Assembly: GCA_046313675.1 (NCBI GenBank)
Contig: JBKBXU010000047.1
Location: 1 to 18,314, forward strand
Reading direction: 5' to 3'
From: JBKBXU01 sp046313675
GTDB taxonomy: Bacteria > Bacteroidota > Bacteroidia > Cytophagales > Cytophagaceae
DNA: 18,314 nt
Shown here: positions 6,924 through 14,429 of the stretch, piece after piece
How positions within the stretch are numbered: the first letter of the stretch is position 1
Layout of the letters: every line of letters starts with the position of its first letter
Notes under the pieces: model-generated
Told to the model about the DNA's origin: nothing
Database searches by the model: none
Seen by the model: the letters and a program-made list of their open reading frames with translations, nothing else
Program-made: the position numbers and the translations under genes

Positions 6924-8420
6924 TCATTTCCTGTTTTTCTTCCATTTACTTTCTTTGGAGTTCCCGCTAGCCTTATTGGGCTCCGAAGTGTTTGCTTTTG
7001 AAAAGATTTCCGCCGCCAGTGCTGCTGCTATAAAATCCATATCCTCGTTGGCAGGAGTTTCAGCAAGGTATTCCGGTTTAAAATGATTTTTTACAAAGTG
7101 GGTATCAAATTTTCCGGAGCGGAATGCCTGGTGGTTCATGACAAATTTCCCAAAGGCCAGCGTTGTTTGAATCCCGGTAATATTATACTCCTCAATTGCC
7201 CGAATCATTCTTTCAATAGCACCTTCGCGTGTTTCTGCATGTGTGACCAGTTTTGCAATCATCGGATCATAGAAAACAGATACAGACATTCCTTCTTCAA
7301 AACAGTCATCAACCCTTACCCCGGGGCCTTTGGGTGTAGAATAGGAGCGGAGTGTCCCCGTATCCGGGAGAAAGTCGTTTTGTGGGTCTTCTGCATATAC
7401 CCTTAACTCCATCGCATGGCCATTAATTTTTAGGTCTTCCTGTTTAAATGGTAATACTTCCCCTTCCGCAATACGGATTTGTTCCTTTACCAGATCCACT
7501 CCGGTGATCATCTCCGTAACCGGATGTTCTACCTGTAGCCGGGTATTCATTTCCAGGAAATAATAATTGAGGTTTTCATCCATTATAAATTCTACCGTTC
7601 CTGCGCCGTAATAATTACACGCCCTGGCCACATCTACGGCTGCTTTTCCCATGGCCTCTCTTACCTGAGGTGTCAGGACAGAGGAGGGGGCTTCTTCCAC
7701 GACTTTCTGGTACCTGCGCTGAATGCTGCATTCTCTTTCAAAAAGATGGACAATATTGCCATGGGTGTCTCCTAATACCTGTATTTCAATATGTCTTGGC
7801 GAGGCAATATATTTTTCAATAAATACGGATCCATCCCCAAAGGATGATTGAGCTTCACTGACTGCCCGGTTCATTTGTTCCTCCAGGTCTTCCTCCGCAT
7901 CCACAATTCTCATTCCTTTACCTCCGCCACCGGCTGCGGCTTTAATTAAGATTGGGTAGCCTGCCTGTGAGGCAATTTTCTTTGCTTCATTGACATCTGT
8001 GATTGCGGCATCACCTCCCGGAACCATGGGTATATTGTATTTTGATGCTGCATCTTTTGCGGCAAGTTTATTTCCCATCACCCGTATTGAATTACCCGAA
8101 GGGCCTATGAAAATAATTCCCGAGGCTTTAACCTTTTCCGAAAATTCCGCATTTTCCGAAAGGAAGCCGTATCCGGGATGAATGGCGTCAACATTTAAGT
8201 TTAAAGCTGCTTCTATAATTTTGTCAGCCACAAGATAGGATTGAGAGGAGGGGGCTGGACCCAGTAAACAGGCTTCATCGGCCAGACGCACATGAATTGC
8301 TTCCCGGTCAGCTTCGCTGTATACAGCAACAGTACGAACCCCCATTTCTTTCAGAGATCTGATTATTCGACAAGCTATTTCACCTCTGTTAGCTACAAGT
8401 ACTTTCTTTATTTTTGCCAT
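6924..8420 (-). CDS. accC: Biotin carboxylase subunit of an acyl-CoA carboxylase
   Basis: A 498-residue cytoplasmic enzyme that carboxylates biotin on its carrier protein using ATP and bicarbonate. This is the first half-reaction of acetyl-CoA (or propionyl-CoA) carboxylase. The start is the ATG at 8420 (MAKIKKVLVANRGEIA). A longer frame begins at a TTG at 8444 and is not conserved-looking. The N-terminal domain has ANRGEIACRI at 10-19. The ATP-grasp domain has K118, K160, the glycine loop AAAGGGGKGM at 161-170, H210 in SPRHIEIQVLG, and FLEMNTRLQVEHPVTE near 288-303. Length exceeds the usual ~450 residues because of a tail after about 450 that ends in a Lys/Ser-rich stretch (SKESKWKKNRK). No biotin carrier or carboxyltransferase gene is adjacent. 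It is divergent from the alpha-oxoamine synthase across 142 bases. Which acyl-CoA is the final substrate cannot be told from this subunit. Confidence 0.93.
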   Translation of the reverse strand: MAKIKKVLVANRGEIACRIIRSLKEMGVRTVAVYSEADREAIHVRLADEACLLGPAPSSQSYLVADKIIEAALNLNVDAIHPGYGFLSENAEFSEKVKASGIIFIGPSGNSIRVMGNKLAAKDAASKYNIPMVPGGDAAITDVNEAKKIASQAGYPILIKAAAGGGGKGMRIVDAEEDLEEQMNRAVSEAQSSFGDGSVFIEKYIASPRHIEIQVLGDTHGNIVHLFERECSIQRRYQKVVEEAPSSVLTPQVREAMGKAAVDVARACNYYGAGTVEFIMDENLNYYFLEMNTRLQVEHPVTEMITGVDLVKEQIRIAEGEVLPFKQEDLKINGHAMELRVYAEDPQNDFLPDTGTLRSYSTPKGPGVRVDDCFEEGMSVSVFYDPMIAKLVTHAETREGAIERMIRAIEEYNITGIQTTLAFGKFVMNHQAFRSGKFDTHFVKNHFKPEYLAETPANEDMDFIAAALAAEIFSKANTSEPNKASGNSKESKWKKNRK

Positions 8421-8502
8421 GCTTAAAAAAAATCTTAAGTACAATGGTAAAAAAAATTTTTTATATAAGTATCTTTAAATTTAAATAAGCTGTTTTAAGA
8501 TG

Positions 8503-8534
8503 TTATGATTATATGTACCTTTGTCTAATCATAA
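8503..8534. repeat. Perfect 9-base inverted repeat around the synthase -7 box (possible operator)
   Basis: TTATGATTA (8503-8511) and TAATCATAA (8526-8534) are exact reverse complements separated by 14 bases. The spacer contains the promoter box TACCTTTG. A dimeric repressor bound here would cover the -7 box and the likely transcription start. The same sequence could instead form a hairpin, but the likely start within the right arm makes an RNA role less probable. Confidence 0.5.
8516..8523 (+). promoter_or_regulatory. TACCTTTG -7 box for the alpha-oxoamine synthase gene
   Basis: A full match to TAnnTTTG, 39 bases before the TTG start codon. The -33 region is weak: TTTT at 8493-8496, 19 bases upstream. 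The box lies inside the inverted repeat 8503-8534. Confidence 0.5.
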
Positions 8535-8562
8535 TGTCGTGGAACATTAAACTGTAAAAAAA

Positions 8563-9807
8563 TTGGATCTATTTGACAAATTACTGACAGATCGTGGACC
8601 TTTGGGAAAGCATTCTCAAATTGCACACGGATATTTTACATTTCCTAAGCTGGAAGGAGAAATAGCTCCCAGGATGAAATTCAGAGGTAAAGAAGTTCTG
8701 ACCTGGAGCCTTAATAATTATTTAGGTCTTGCCAATCATCCGGATGTTAGAAAAGCGGATGCTGACGCAAGCAAGGAGTTTGGTCTTGCTTATCCTATGG
8801 GGGCAAGGATGATGTCCGGTAATTCTAATTTAATTGAGCAGCTTGAAGCTGAACTTTCAGAGTTTGTTGGAAAGGAAGATACGATGCTTCTTAACTATGG
8901 ATATCAGGGGATAATGTCCCTTATTGATGCTTTGCTTAACAGGCATGACGTAGTGATATATGATGCAGAATCACATGCATCTATTGTGGATGGGGTTAGA
9001 TTACATCAGGGAAAGAGATTTGTTTTTGCTCACAATGATATTGATAATCTGAAGAAGCAGCTTGAAAGAGCTACAAAACTTGTTCAGGAAACGAAAGGTG
9101 CTATCATGGTAATTACCGAGGGTGTATTTGGTATGGCAGGGGATATGGGTAAGCTGAAGGAAATCATAGCACTTAAAAAGCAATTCCAGTTCCGTCTTTT
9201 AGTTGACGATGCTCATGGTTTTGGTACTATGGGTAAAACCGGTGCCGGTACAGGTGAGGAACTGGGTGTTCAGGATGAAATCGATTTATACTTTTCAACC
9301 TTTGCCAAATCAATGGCAGGTGTAGGTGCTTTTATCTCAAGTAAAGAACAGGTAATTGAATACCTTCGCTATAATACCAGGTCTCAGATTTTCGCAAAAA
9401 CACTACCAATGCCAATGGTGGTAGGTTTAAGAAAAAGGCTTGAGTTACTAAAAACGAAACCTGAATTGAAAGATAACCTTTGGAAGATTGTAAATGCTCT
9501 TCAGAAGGGATTAAGAGAAAAAGGATTTAATATAGGCAGGACTGAATCTCCTGTTACGCCTGTTGTGTTGAGCGGAAGTGAAAGCGAAGCAGCTCAAATG
9601 ATCATTGACCTTAGAGAGAATTATGGAATCTTCTGTTCTATAGTAGTATATCCGGTAGTTCCTAAGGATATTATGATGTTGAGAATCATACCTACTGCCG
9701 TTCATAGCCTGGAAGACGTTGAAATCACAATCAAAGCCTTTGAGGAAATTGCAGTAAAACTGAAAAATGGTATGTATGCCAGTGATCTTTCCAATATATC
9801 TGTTTAA
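8563..9807 (+). CDS. Alpha-oxoamine synthase (serine palmitoyltransferase or cysteate acyltransferase type)
   Basis: A 414-residue PLP enzyme of the family that condenses an amino acid with an acyl thioester and releases CO2 (serine palmitoyltransferase, BioF, KBL, capnine synthase). The start is TTG, giving MDLFDKLLTDRGPLG, an N-terminus typical of a Bacteroidota subgroup; the next internal Met (38) would remove conserved sequence. Seen motifs: WSLNNYLGLANHP at 48-60, MGARMMSGN at 79-87, ESHASIVDG at 136-144 (H138 stacks on PLP), LLVDDAHGFG at 212-221 (D215, H218), and the PLP lysine K249 in STFAKSMAG. The C-terminal half contains SIVVYPVVPKDIMMLRI-like sequence near 376. By family knowledge, Bacteroidota use such enzymes for the first step of sphingolipids (serine) or of sulfonolipids (cysteate). 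I cannot separate these two from motifs. BioF is less likely, as no other biotin gene is near. It is divergent from accC. Confidence 0.85.
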   Translation: MDLFDKLLTDRGPLGKHSQIAHGYFTFPKLEGEIAPRMKFRGKEVLTWSLNNYLGLANHPDVRKADADASKEFGLAYPMGARMMSGNSNLIEQLEAELSEFVGKEDTMLLNYGYQGIMSLIDALLNRHDVVIYDAESHASIVDGVRLHQGKRFVFAHNDIDNLKKQLERATKLVQETKGAIMVITEGVFGMAGDMGKLKEIIALKKQFQFRLLVDDAHGFGTMGKTGAGTGEELGVQDEIDLYFSTFAKSMAGVGAFISSKEQVIEYLRYNTRSQIFAKTLPMPMVVGLRKRLELLKTKPELKDNLWKIVNALQKGLREKGFNIGRTESPVTPVVLSGSESEAAQMIIDLRENYGIFCSIVVYPVVPKDIMMLRIIPTAVHSLEDVEITIKAFEEIAVKLKNGMYASDLSNISV

Positions 9808-9836
9808 TTGGATAAAAGTTTGTAAGATTTTGTAAA

Positions 9837-9850
9837 AAAAATGCATTTTT
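9837..9850. repeat. 14-base AT-rich perfect palindrome
   Basis: AAAAATGCATTTTT lies between the synthase gene and the histone-like gene, 30 bases after the synthase stop. A hairpin from it would be weak, with a two-GC-pair core. I do not call it a terminator. Confidence 0.3.
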
Positions 9851-9860
9851 CGATTAAGTT

Positions 9861-9892
9861 TTTTGCAAATGATTTAGATATATGTAAATTAG
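9861..9892 (+). promoter_or_regulatory. Possible promoter for the histone-like gene
   Basis: TTTTG (9861-9865) is followed after 19 bases by TAAATTAG (9885-9892), which matches six of eight positions with TAnnTTTG, counting the free positions. The ATG follows 40 bases later. The match is modest, but no better box lies in the 125-base gap before the gene. Confidence 0.3.
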
Positions 9893-9932
9893 AGCGTTGG
9901 AAAAATATTAATAACCTAAATTTTTTAACAGA

Positions 9933-10109
9933 ATGAAAAGATTTGAACAAATCAAAAATCTTATTATGTCTTTAGAGGCAGACTTCGGAAAGTTTTATGA
10001 CAAAAACAATTCAGCAGCTGGTACCAGAGTAAGAAAAGGTATGCAAGAATTGAAAAACCTGGCTCAAGAGATCAGAATTGAGGTTCAGGAGAAGAAAAAC
10101 AACGAGTAG
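9933..10109 (+). CDS. Hc1/histone H1-like small DNA-binding protein
   Basis: A 58-residue frame from ATG 9933 to TAG 10107-10109. The product begins MKRFEQIKNLIMSLEADF and continues with SAAGTRVRKGMQELKNLAQ at residues 27-45 and a basic/acidic tail EVQEKKNNE. This closely fits the short histone H1-like (Hc1, PF07432-type) proteins widespread in Bacteroidota. The LEADFxKFYxKxNxAAGTRVRKxMQxLKxLAQxIRxEVQ layout is the recognisable signature. It is probably a nucleoid-associated protein in the cytoplasm. It is a single-gene unit: a modest promoter lies upstream and a strong terminator follows 31 bases after the stop. It is too short for most length cut-offs, but family resemblance makes it secure. 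Confidence 0.88.
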   Translation: MKRFEQIKNLIMSLEADFGKFYDKNNSAAGTRVRKGMQELKNLAQEIRIEVQEKKNNE

Positions 10110-10140
10110 TTTGTTTCTAATTAAATCATTAGATTTTTGA

Positions 10141-10174
10141 AAAAAAGAGAGGCTTGAAAAAGTCTCTCTTTTTT
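10141..10174. terminator. Bidirectional intrinsic terminator
   Basis: AAAAAAGAGAGGCT (10141-10154), loop TGAAAA, and AGTCTCTCTTTTTT (10161-10174) form a 14-pair stem including one G-U pair, with U-rich ends on both strands. It serves the histone-like gene (plus) and the convergent dapA operon (minus), which ends at 10213. Confidence 0.9.
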
Positions 10175-10212
10175 ATTGGGTATAATGTTGTTTGTTGTTG
10201 GAGGTGGACGAA

Positions 10213-11088
10213 TTAAATGTCCTTTATTTTTTCCTGAAGTCTCATTTTAAGCTCTTCACTGGCTTTAACCAGAGGAAGCCTTACGTGTGCCTGGCATAGT
10301 TGCAGGTGTTCCATTACTTGTTTAATTCCCACTGGGTTGCTTTCTTCATAAAGTAATGGATTCAATTCGACGAATTTTTTCAAGGTTTTAGTGGCGCCGG
10401 CAAAATCACCCGCAAGGCTCTTTTTTACCATAGAGCAGAATTCTTCGGGATAAGCGTTTGCAAGAACAGAGATGACACCTTTGGCTCCAATAGAGATCAA
10501 AGGCACCGTTAATAAGTCGTCGCCGGATATTACTATAAAGTCTTCCGGAACCCTTTTTAGTACATCCAATACCTGAACTACATCGCCGCTGGCTTCTTTA
10601 ATCGCTATGATGTTTGGTGTGCAAGCCAGCCTGGCTGTAGTTTTAGCTTTTATGTTTACGCCAGTTCTACCCGGAACATTATAAATAATGACGGGAGCCG
10701 GTGATTTTTCTGCAATGAGTTTATAATGCTGATAAATTCCTTCTTGCGATGGCTTATTATAATATGGGCATACGGAAAGGATAGCTGTAACACCATTCAA
10801 GTCTGTTTTTGATATCCTGTCAAGTACCTCTGCCGTATTGTTTCCACCAATACCAAAAACTATGGGTAAAGTACCTTTTAAATGGTTTTTGGTTACTTCC
10901 AGAAGCTGATTTTTTTCTTCAAGTGTAGTGGTTGCTGATTCAGCAGTGGTTCCATTAACTACCACATAGTCCACCTTATTGGATTTTACATGATCCAGAA
11001 GTTTTCTGAATGCATCTAAATCCAGGGTAAAGTCTTTTTTAAAAGGAGTAACCAGGGCAACGCCGGTGCCGGTAATATTAATACCCAT
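10213..11088 (-). CDS. dapA: 4-hydroxy-tetrahydrodipicolinate synthase
   Basis: A 291-residue cytoplasmic TIM-barrel aldolase that condenses pyruvate with aspartate semialdehyde, the committed step to diaminopimelate and lysine. Length is normal for the family (~290-300). Seen motifs: TGTGVALVTPF at 6-16, NGTTAES at 45-51 (T47/T48 of the proton relay), PYYNKPSQEG at 108-117 (interface Tyr 109/110), IYNVPGRTG at 135-143 (Y136, R141), and the Schiff-base lysine K164 in IAIKEASGD. Its ATG follows the TAA of the DUF6913-like gene with no intervening base, so it is the last gene of the ligA operon and probably depends on translational coupling. Diaminopimelate also feeds peptidoglycan synthesis; mtgA lies elsewhere in the window but is not in this operon. 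Confidence 0.96.
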   Translation of the reverse strand: MGINITGTGVALVTPFKKDFTLDLDAFRKLLDHVKSNKVDYVVVNGTTAESATTTLEEKNQLLEVTKNHLKGTLPIVFGIGGNNTAEVLDRISKTDLNGVTAILSVCPYYNKPSQEGIYQHYKLIAEKSPAPVIIYNVPGRTGVNIKAKTTARLACTPNIIAIKEASGDVVQVLDVLKRVPEDFIVISGDDLLTVPLISIGAKGVISVLANAYPEEFCSMVKKSLAGDFAGATKTLKKFVELNPLLYEESNPVGIKQVMEHLQLCQAHVRLPLVKASEELKMRLQEKIKDI

Positions 11089-11610
11089 TTAATTTGTTAA
11101 TTTTTTAGAAAATTCGATCATTCTTTCAAGGATGTCTCTAAAATTGTCATAACCATTAGGTTGTATGATCAATTCTAAGCAATCCGCGTTAACAGTTTGT
11201 GCAATGCCAAATCTGAATTTCGCCTTGCTTCTCAGCAAGATATTTTCGAAAGGCAAAAATGGTGAATTATTAATACAATATAAATAGTCAAATTCCTTTT
11301 TTGTAAAATTATTTACTCTTTCGTTTGATATTTTTCCTTTCCAGTCAACATCTTTTTTGCTAAACTCATAATAATTAAAGGAGTAGTTCCTTAAATAGCT
11401 TTTCTCAATCCTGCATACCACGGTAACATTCTTTCCGTAACTTCTGAGTTCTTCTACAAATTTATTTATTGGCTCCACATAATCCCCTTTCGGATTATCA
11501 ACAAGGATACCTATTGTTTTAGCATCTTCAAAAGCAACAGAATACCGTTTGATATCCTGTTTTTTTCTCAGAATGTTGTTGCGTATTTTTAAGAGTATTT
11601 TTTTAATCAT
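11089..11610 (-). CDS. DUF6913-like conserved protein between ligA and dapA
   Basis: A 173-residue protein without signal peptide or membrane segment. The N-terminus is basic (MIKKILLKIRNNILRKKQDI). Strands and helices resemble a small alpha/beta fold: TIGILVDNPKGD at 32-43, NVTVVCRIEKSY at 61-72, DYLYCINNSPFLPFENIL at about 109-126, then AKFRFGIAQTV, and a C-terminal helix. It fits what I know of DUF6913, a Bacteroidota family of unknown function often found beside dapA and ligA; the family name is from memory. Its ATG overlaps the ligA stop as ATGA, and its TAA abuts the dapA ATG, so it is fully embedded in the operon. I see no catalytic motif. Confidence 0.75.
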   Translation of the reverse strand: MIKKILLKIRNNILRKKQDIKRYSVAFEDAKTIGILVDNPKGDYVEPINKFVEELRSYGKNVTVVCRIEKSYLRNYSFNYYEFSKKDVDWKGKISNERVNNFTKKEFDYLYCINNSPFLPFENILLRSKAKFRFGIAQTVNADCLELIIQPNGYDNFRDILERMIEFSKKLTN

Positions 11611-13616
11611 TTTTTCAATAATTGTACAAATTCCTCCTCAGAAATTATTTGTACACCTAATTTAGTAGCTTTGTCCAGTTTAGCCGGCCCCATGTTTTCT
11701 CCTGCAACCAGATAATTTAGTTTTGCAGATACTGAAGAAAGTACTTTTCCACCATTTAGTTCGATTTTTTCTTTTATTTCATCCCTGCTAAACTGACTAA
11801 ATACCCCTGAAACTACAAAGCTTTTTCCTTCAAACTGGTTACTTTCCATTGTCTGCAGTTTAGACTCATAAGTGAAATTCAATCCAGCCTGTTTTAGTTT
11901 AGCCAAAAAGTCTAATTTTTCGGGATCATTAAAATAATCAATAATACTTTGTGCAATTTTATCCCCAATTTCCGGTGCGGCTTTTAATTCTTCAAAGTCT
12001 GCCTGCGCTATAGCATCTATAGTTTGAAAATGCTTTGCCAGTTTTTCGGCAACCGTACTTCCAACAAAGCGAATTCCTATAGCAAACAAAACATTTTTAA
12101 AAGGCGCTTCTTTAGATTTTTCGATGCCTGATAATAGGTTGTTTATGGATTTTTCGCCAAATCTTTCTATTTCCGTTAAATCCTCAAATTTGAGATTGTA
12201 AAAATCTGATGGGTCTTTGACCAGCCCTTTTTTATATAAAGCGTCAATAGTTTCAGGTCCGAGGCTTTCAATGTTCATCGCTTTGCGTTGAATAAAGTGC
12301 TCAAGCCTCCCTTTGATCTGTGGAGGACAGCTTTTCTCATTAGGGCAATAATGTACAGCTTCTCCCTCTTTTCGTATTAATTGAGAATTGCATTCCGGGC
12401 AGTTTTTGATAAACTCAACGGGCTGGAATTGCAAGGATCTTTTACTGACATCTACTCCTGTGACTTTGGGGATTATTTCTCCTCCTTTTTCAACAAATAC
12501 CGAATCTCCGATTCTAAGGTCAAGACGGCTAATCTCATTGGCATTGTGGAGAGATGCTCTTTTAACGGTGGTTCCTGCCAGTGAAACCGGCTTCAGGTTT
12601 GCTACAGGGGTTATTGCTCCGGTACGTCCTACCTGGTATTCAATTGATTTCAATATAGTGGTGGCGCTTTCTGCCTGGTATTTGTAAGCAATAGCCCACC
12701 GAGGACATTTTGCCGTACTTCCAAGGTTTCGCTGTTGATGGTAAGAGTTCACTTTGATGACAATACCATCGGTTCCGATAGGAAGTTCAAAACGTTTATC
12801 CTTCCAGGAGTCTATGTATTGCATTACCTCCTCCGTATTTTTACACTTTTTCCATGTATCAGGTACATTAAAACCCCAGGTTTTAAGTAAGTCCAATGCT
12901 TCTGAATGGGTATTTACCGGAAGGTTTTCACCAAGCAGGGAATAGATGTAGCAATCAAGGTTTCTCTTTGCTACTACAGAAGAATCCTGCATTTTTAAGG
13001 TGCCGGAGGCTGCATTTCGGGGGTTAGCCAATGGCGGTTCGCCAATATCTTCTCTTTCTTTATTGATTCTGTTAAAGTTTTCCAGAGTTAAGAATACTTC
13101 CCCGCGCACTTCGAAAACAGGAGGGAGGTTGTCGGCAAAAATTCTTAAAGGTAATGATTTAATGGTTTTGGCATTGGCCGTTATATCATCTCCTCTAACT
13201 CCATCGCCTCTGGTAACCGCACGTTTAAGTATGCCATTTTCATAGGTCACACTTAAAGCTACCCCATCATACTTTATTTCACTTATATACTCCGTTTGAT
13301 CGGGCAGGAGTTTAGCTATTCTGTTGGCAAAGTCCTGTACCTCATCCTCAGAATATGTATTTCCCAAGGACAACATCGGGTAGGTGTGGTATACAGTGGG
13401 GAATTCTTTGGAAACGGTTCCACCCACTCGTTGTGTTGGAGAGTCTTCTTTTTTTAATTCTGGAAATTGCTGCTCTAATGCTATCAGCTCGGAAAGAAAC
13501 ATATCAAATTCATAATCAGAAATTTCGGAAGTATGTTTTTGATAATACTGATAATTATAGTAATTGATCTTCCCGGTAAGTTCTTCAATCTTAGTTTTAG
13601 CTTCTCCGTTTTGCAT
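11607..13616 (-). CDS. ligA: NAD-dependent DNA ligase LigA
   Basis: A 669-residue enzyme that seals nicks in DNA replication and repair using NAD+. It has full family length and all domains: the Ia region (YYNYQYY at 19-25, DYEFD at 34-38), the nucleotidyltransferase domain with adenylated lysine K115 in SEIKYDGVALS, RGDGVRGDD at 136-144, FEVRGEVF at 168-175, NPRNAASGT at 198-206 and GTDGIVIKVN at 281-290, then the OB fold. A Cys4 zinc site (C406, C409, C424, C430) follows, then helix-hairpin-helix repeats at about 440-590 and a C-terminal BRCT domain at 594-669. The start ATG 13616 gives the normal N-terminus. It is the first gene of ligA-DUF6913-dapA, overlapping the next gene by four bases. 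A TAATTTTG box lies 17 bases upstream of the start. Confidence 0.97.
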   Translation of the reverse strand: MQNGEAKTKIEELTGKINYYNYQYYQKHTSEISDYEFDMFLSELIALEQQFPELKKEDSPTQRVGGTVSKEFPTVYHTYPMLSLGNTYSEDEVQDFANRIAKLLPDQTEYISEIKYDGVALSVTYENGILKRAVTRGDGVRGDDITANAKTIKSLPLRIFADNLPPVFEVRGEVFLTLENFNRINKEREDIGEPPLANPRNAASGTLKMQDSSVVAKRNLDCYIYSLLGENLPVNTHSEALDLLKTWGFNVPDTWKKCKNTEEVMQYIDSWKDKRFELPIGTDGIVIKVNSYHQQRNLGSTAKCPRWAIAYKYQAESATTILKSIEYQVGRTGAITPVANLKPVSLAGTTVKRASLHNANEISRLDLRIGDSVFVEKGGEIIPKVTGVDVSKRSLQFQPVEFIKNCPECNSQLIRKEGEAVHYCPNEKSCPPQIKGRLEHFIQRKAMNIESLGPETIDALYKKGLVKDPSDFYNLKFEDLTEIERFGEKSINNLLSGIEKSKEAPFKNVLFAIGIRFVGSTVAEKLAKHFQTIDAIAQADFEELKAAPEIGDKIAQSIIDYFNDPEKLDFLAKLKQAGLNFTYESKLQTMESNQFEGKSFVVSGVFSQFSRDEIKEKIELNGGKVLSSVSAKLNYLVAGENMGPAKLDKATKLGVQIISEEEFVQLLKK

Positions 13617-13633
13617 TGGAATTTTTGTTTTGA

Positions 13634-13641
13634 CAAAATTA
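13634..13641 (-). promoter_or_regulatory. TAATTTTG -7 box before ligA
   Basis: On the minus strand TAATTTTG fully matches TAnnTTTG and lies 17 bases upstream of the ligA ATG. No clear TTG box is found at the expected distance, so only the -7 element supports it. Confidence 0.4.
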
Positions 13642-13691
13642 ACTAAAACTTATGAACCCTGCTTAATAAAATTTTATTCGGATCACTTTCC

Positions 13692-13714
13692 TTAGGTGGG
13701 GCGTTTTAGGTGGG
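13692..13714. repeat. 9-base direct repeat after the TPR gene
   Basis: TTAGGTGGG occurs at 13692-13700 and again at 13706-13714, five bases apart, ending exactly at the stop codon of the TPR gene. It is G-rich compared with the surrounding sequence. The role is unknown. Confidence 0.5.
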
Positions 13715-14425
13715 TCAATTATCACAGTGTTTGTAGTATGTTTTAATAGCATTCTTATTGCCGGCACCTTTGGCTTTTAGAAGCACTATGCATCCGGATT
13801 CTTTTTTGTTTTGTTGGATCAGGCATAGACCCAGTCCATGGTAGGCTTTGATGAGGTTTTTGTCAAGCGAAATAGCCTTTCGGTAATTTCTTTCAGCTCC
13901 GGAATAATCTTCTAATTTAAACTTTGCTTCTGCCAGGTTGAAATGGATGTTTGGATTGTCAGGATCAAATTCTAGTGCCTTCCTGAAGTCTTTAATTGCC
14001 TTTTTATATTCCTGTATATTGAGAAGTATGGTGCCTCTCTGAAAATATAGTTCAGCATCTTCCTTCATTAAAGACAAGGCCTGGTTCATATCGTCAATAG
14101 ATTTAGGAATACTGCCAATCTGGTAATATGCTTTGCCTCGCTGGTGATAGGTTAAGTAGTTAAATGAGTCCAGGAAGATACTGTAATTATAGCAGTTAAT
14201 ACTTTCATCTAAATTTTGCAGTTCAAGGAAAGCTAAACCGCGAAGGTTAAAGACATGAGGATTCAGACTGTCATATCTTAAGATCTGACCTGTAATATCC
14301 ACTACATTTTTGTAGTTTTTGTGATCCATATGATATAGGGCTGCTTCCAGTAGATCTTCAGAAGAAGGGCGACAGCTCATTAAGGCCAGTATAAAGAGAT
14401 AGTATATATGCTTTTTAAATGACAT
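13715..14425 (-). CDS. TPR-repeat lipoprotein
   Basis: A 236-residue protein with a lipoprotein signal: basic MSFKKH, a hydrophobic stretch, and a lipobox ending at C18 (LALMSC). It should be lipid-anchored in the envelope. From about residue 22 to 223 it is built of tetratricopeptide repeats. The clearest begin near 56, 90, 124, 158 and 192, with A/G/Y/P positions such as YFQRGTILLNIQEYKKAIKDF and HFNLAEAKFKLEDYSGAERNYRKA-type helices. TPR lipoproteins act as protein-binding scaffolds, and the partner cannot be inferred. It is read as a single gene on the minus strand, 98 bases upstream of ligA, divergent from the acetyltransferase gene. A TTG-N20-TACATTTA promoter lies five bases upstream of the ATG region. 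Confidence 0.87.
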   Translation of the reverse strand: MSFKKHIYYLFILALMSCRPSSEDLLEAALYHMDHKNYKNVVDITGQILRYDSLNPHVFNLRGLAFLELQNLDESINCYNYSIFLDSFNYLTYHQRGKAYYQIGSIPKSIDDMNQALSLMKEDAELYFQRGTILLNIQEYKKAIKDFRKALEFDPDNPNIHFNLAEAKFKLEDYSGAERNYRKAISLDKNLIKAYHGLGLCLIQQNKKESGCIVLLKAKGAGNKNAIKTYYKHCDN

Positions 14426-14429
14426 ATCT

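Noticed and set aside
6890..6930. A frameshift joining accC to the 40-residue frame
   Set aside because: accC is already longer than its family norm and ends in a plausible tail, and there is no slippery run at the junction.
8421..8444. N-terminal extension of accC from a TTG
   Set aside because: The conserved biotin carboxylase N-terminus begins at MAKIKKVLVANRGE; the eight extra residues come from the AT-rich upstream region.
8448..8464. A-tract/T-tract block upstream of accC as a terminator
   Set aside because: It has no GC core and lies between divergent genes; at most it is bent, easily melted promoter DNA.
9837..9850. AAAAATGCATTTTT as terminator of the alpha-oxoamine synthase
   Set aside because: It is self-complementary with only two G-C pairs and no hairpin loop, so a stable terminator is unlikely.
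12381..13567. Several plus-strand frames of 63-99 residues
   Set aside because: They are antisense shadows of ligA, which has complete domains and catalytic residues in its own frame.
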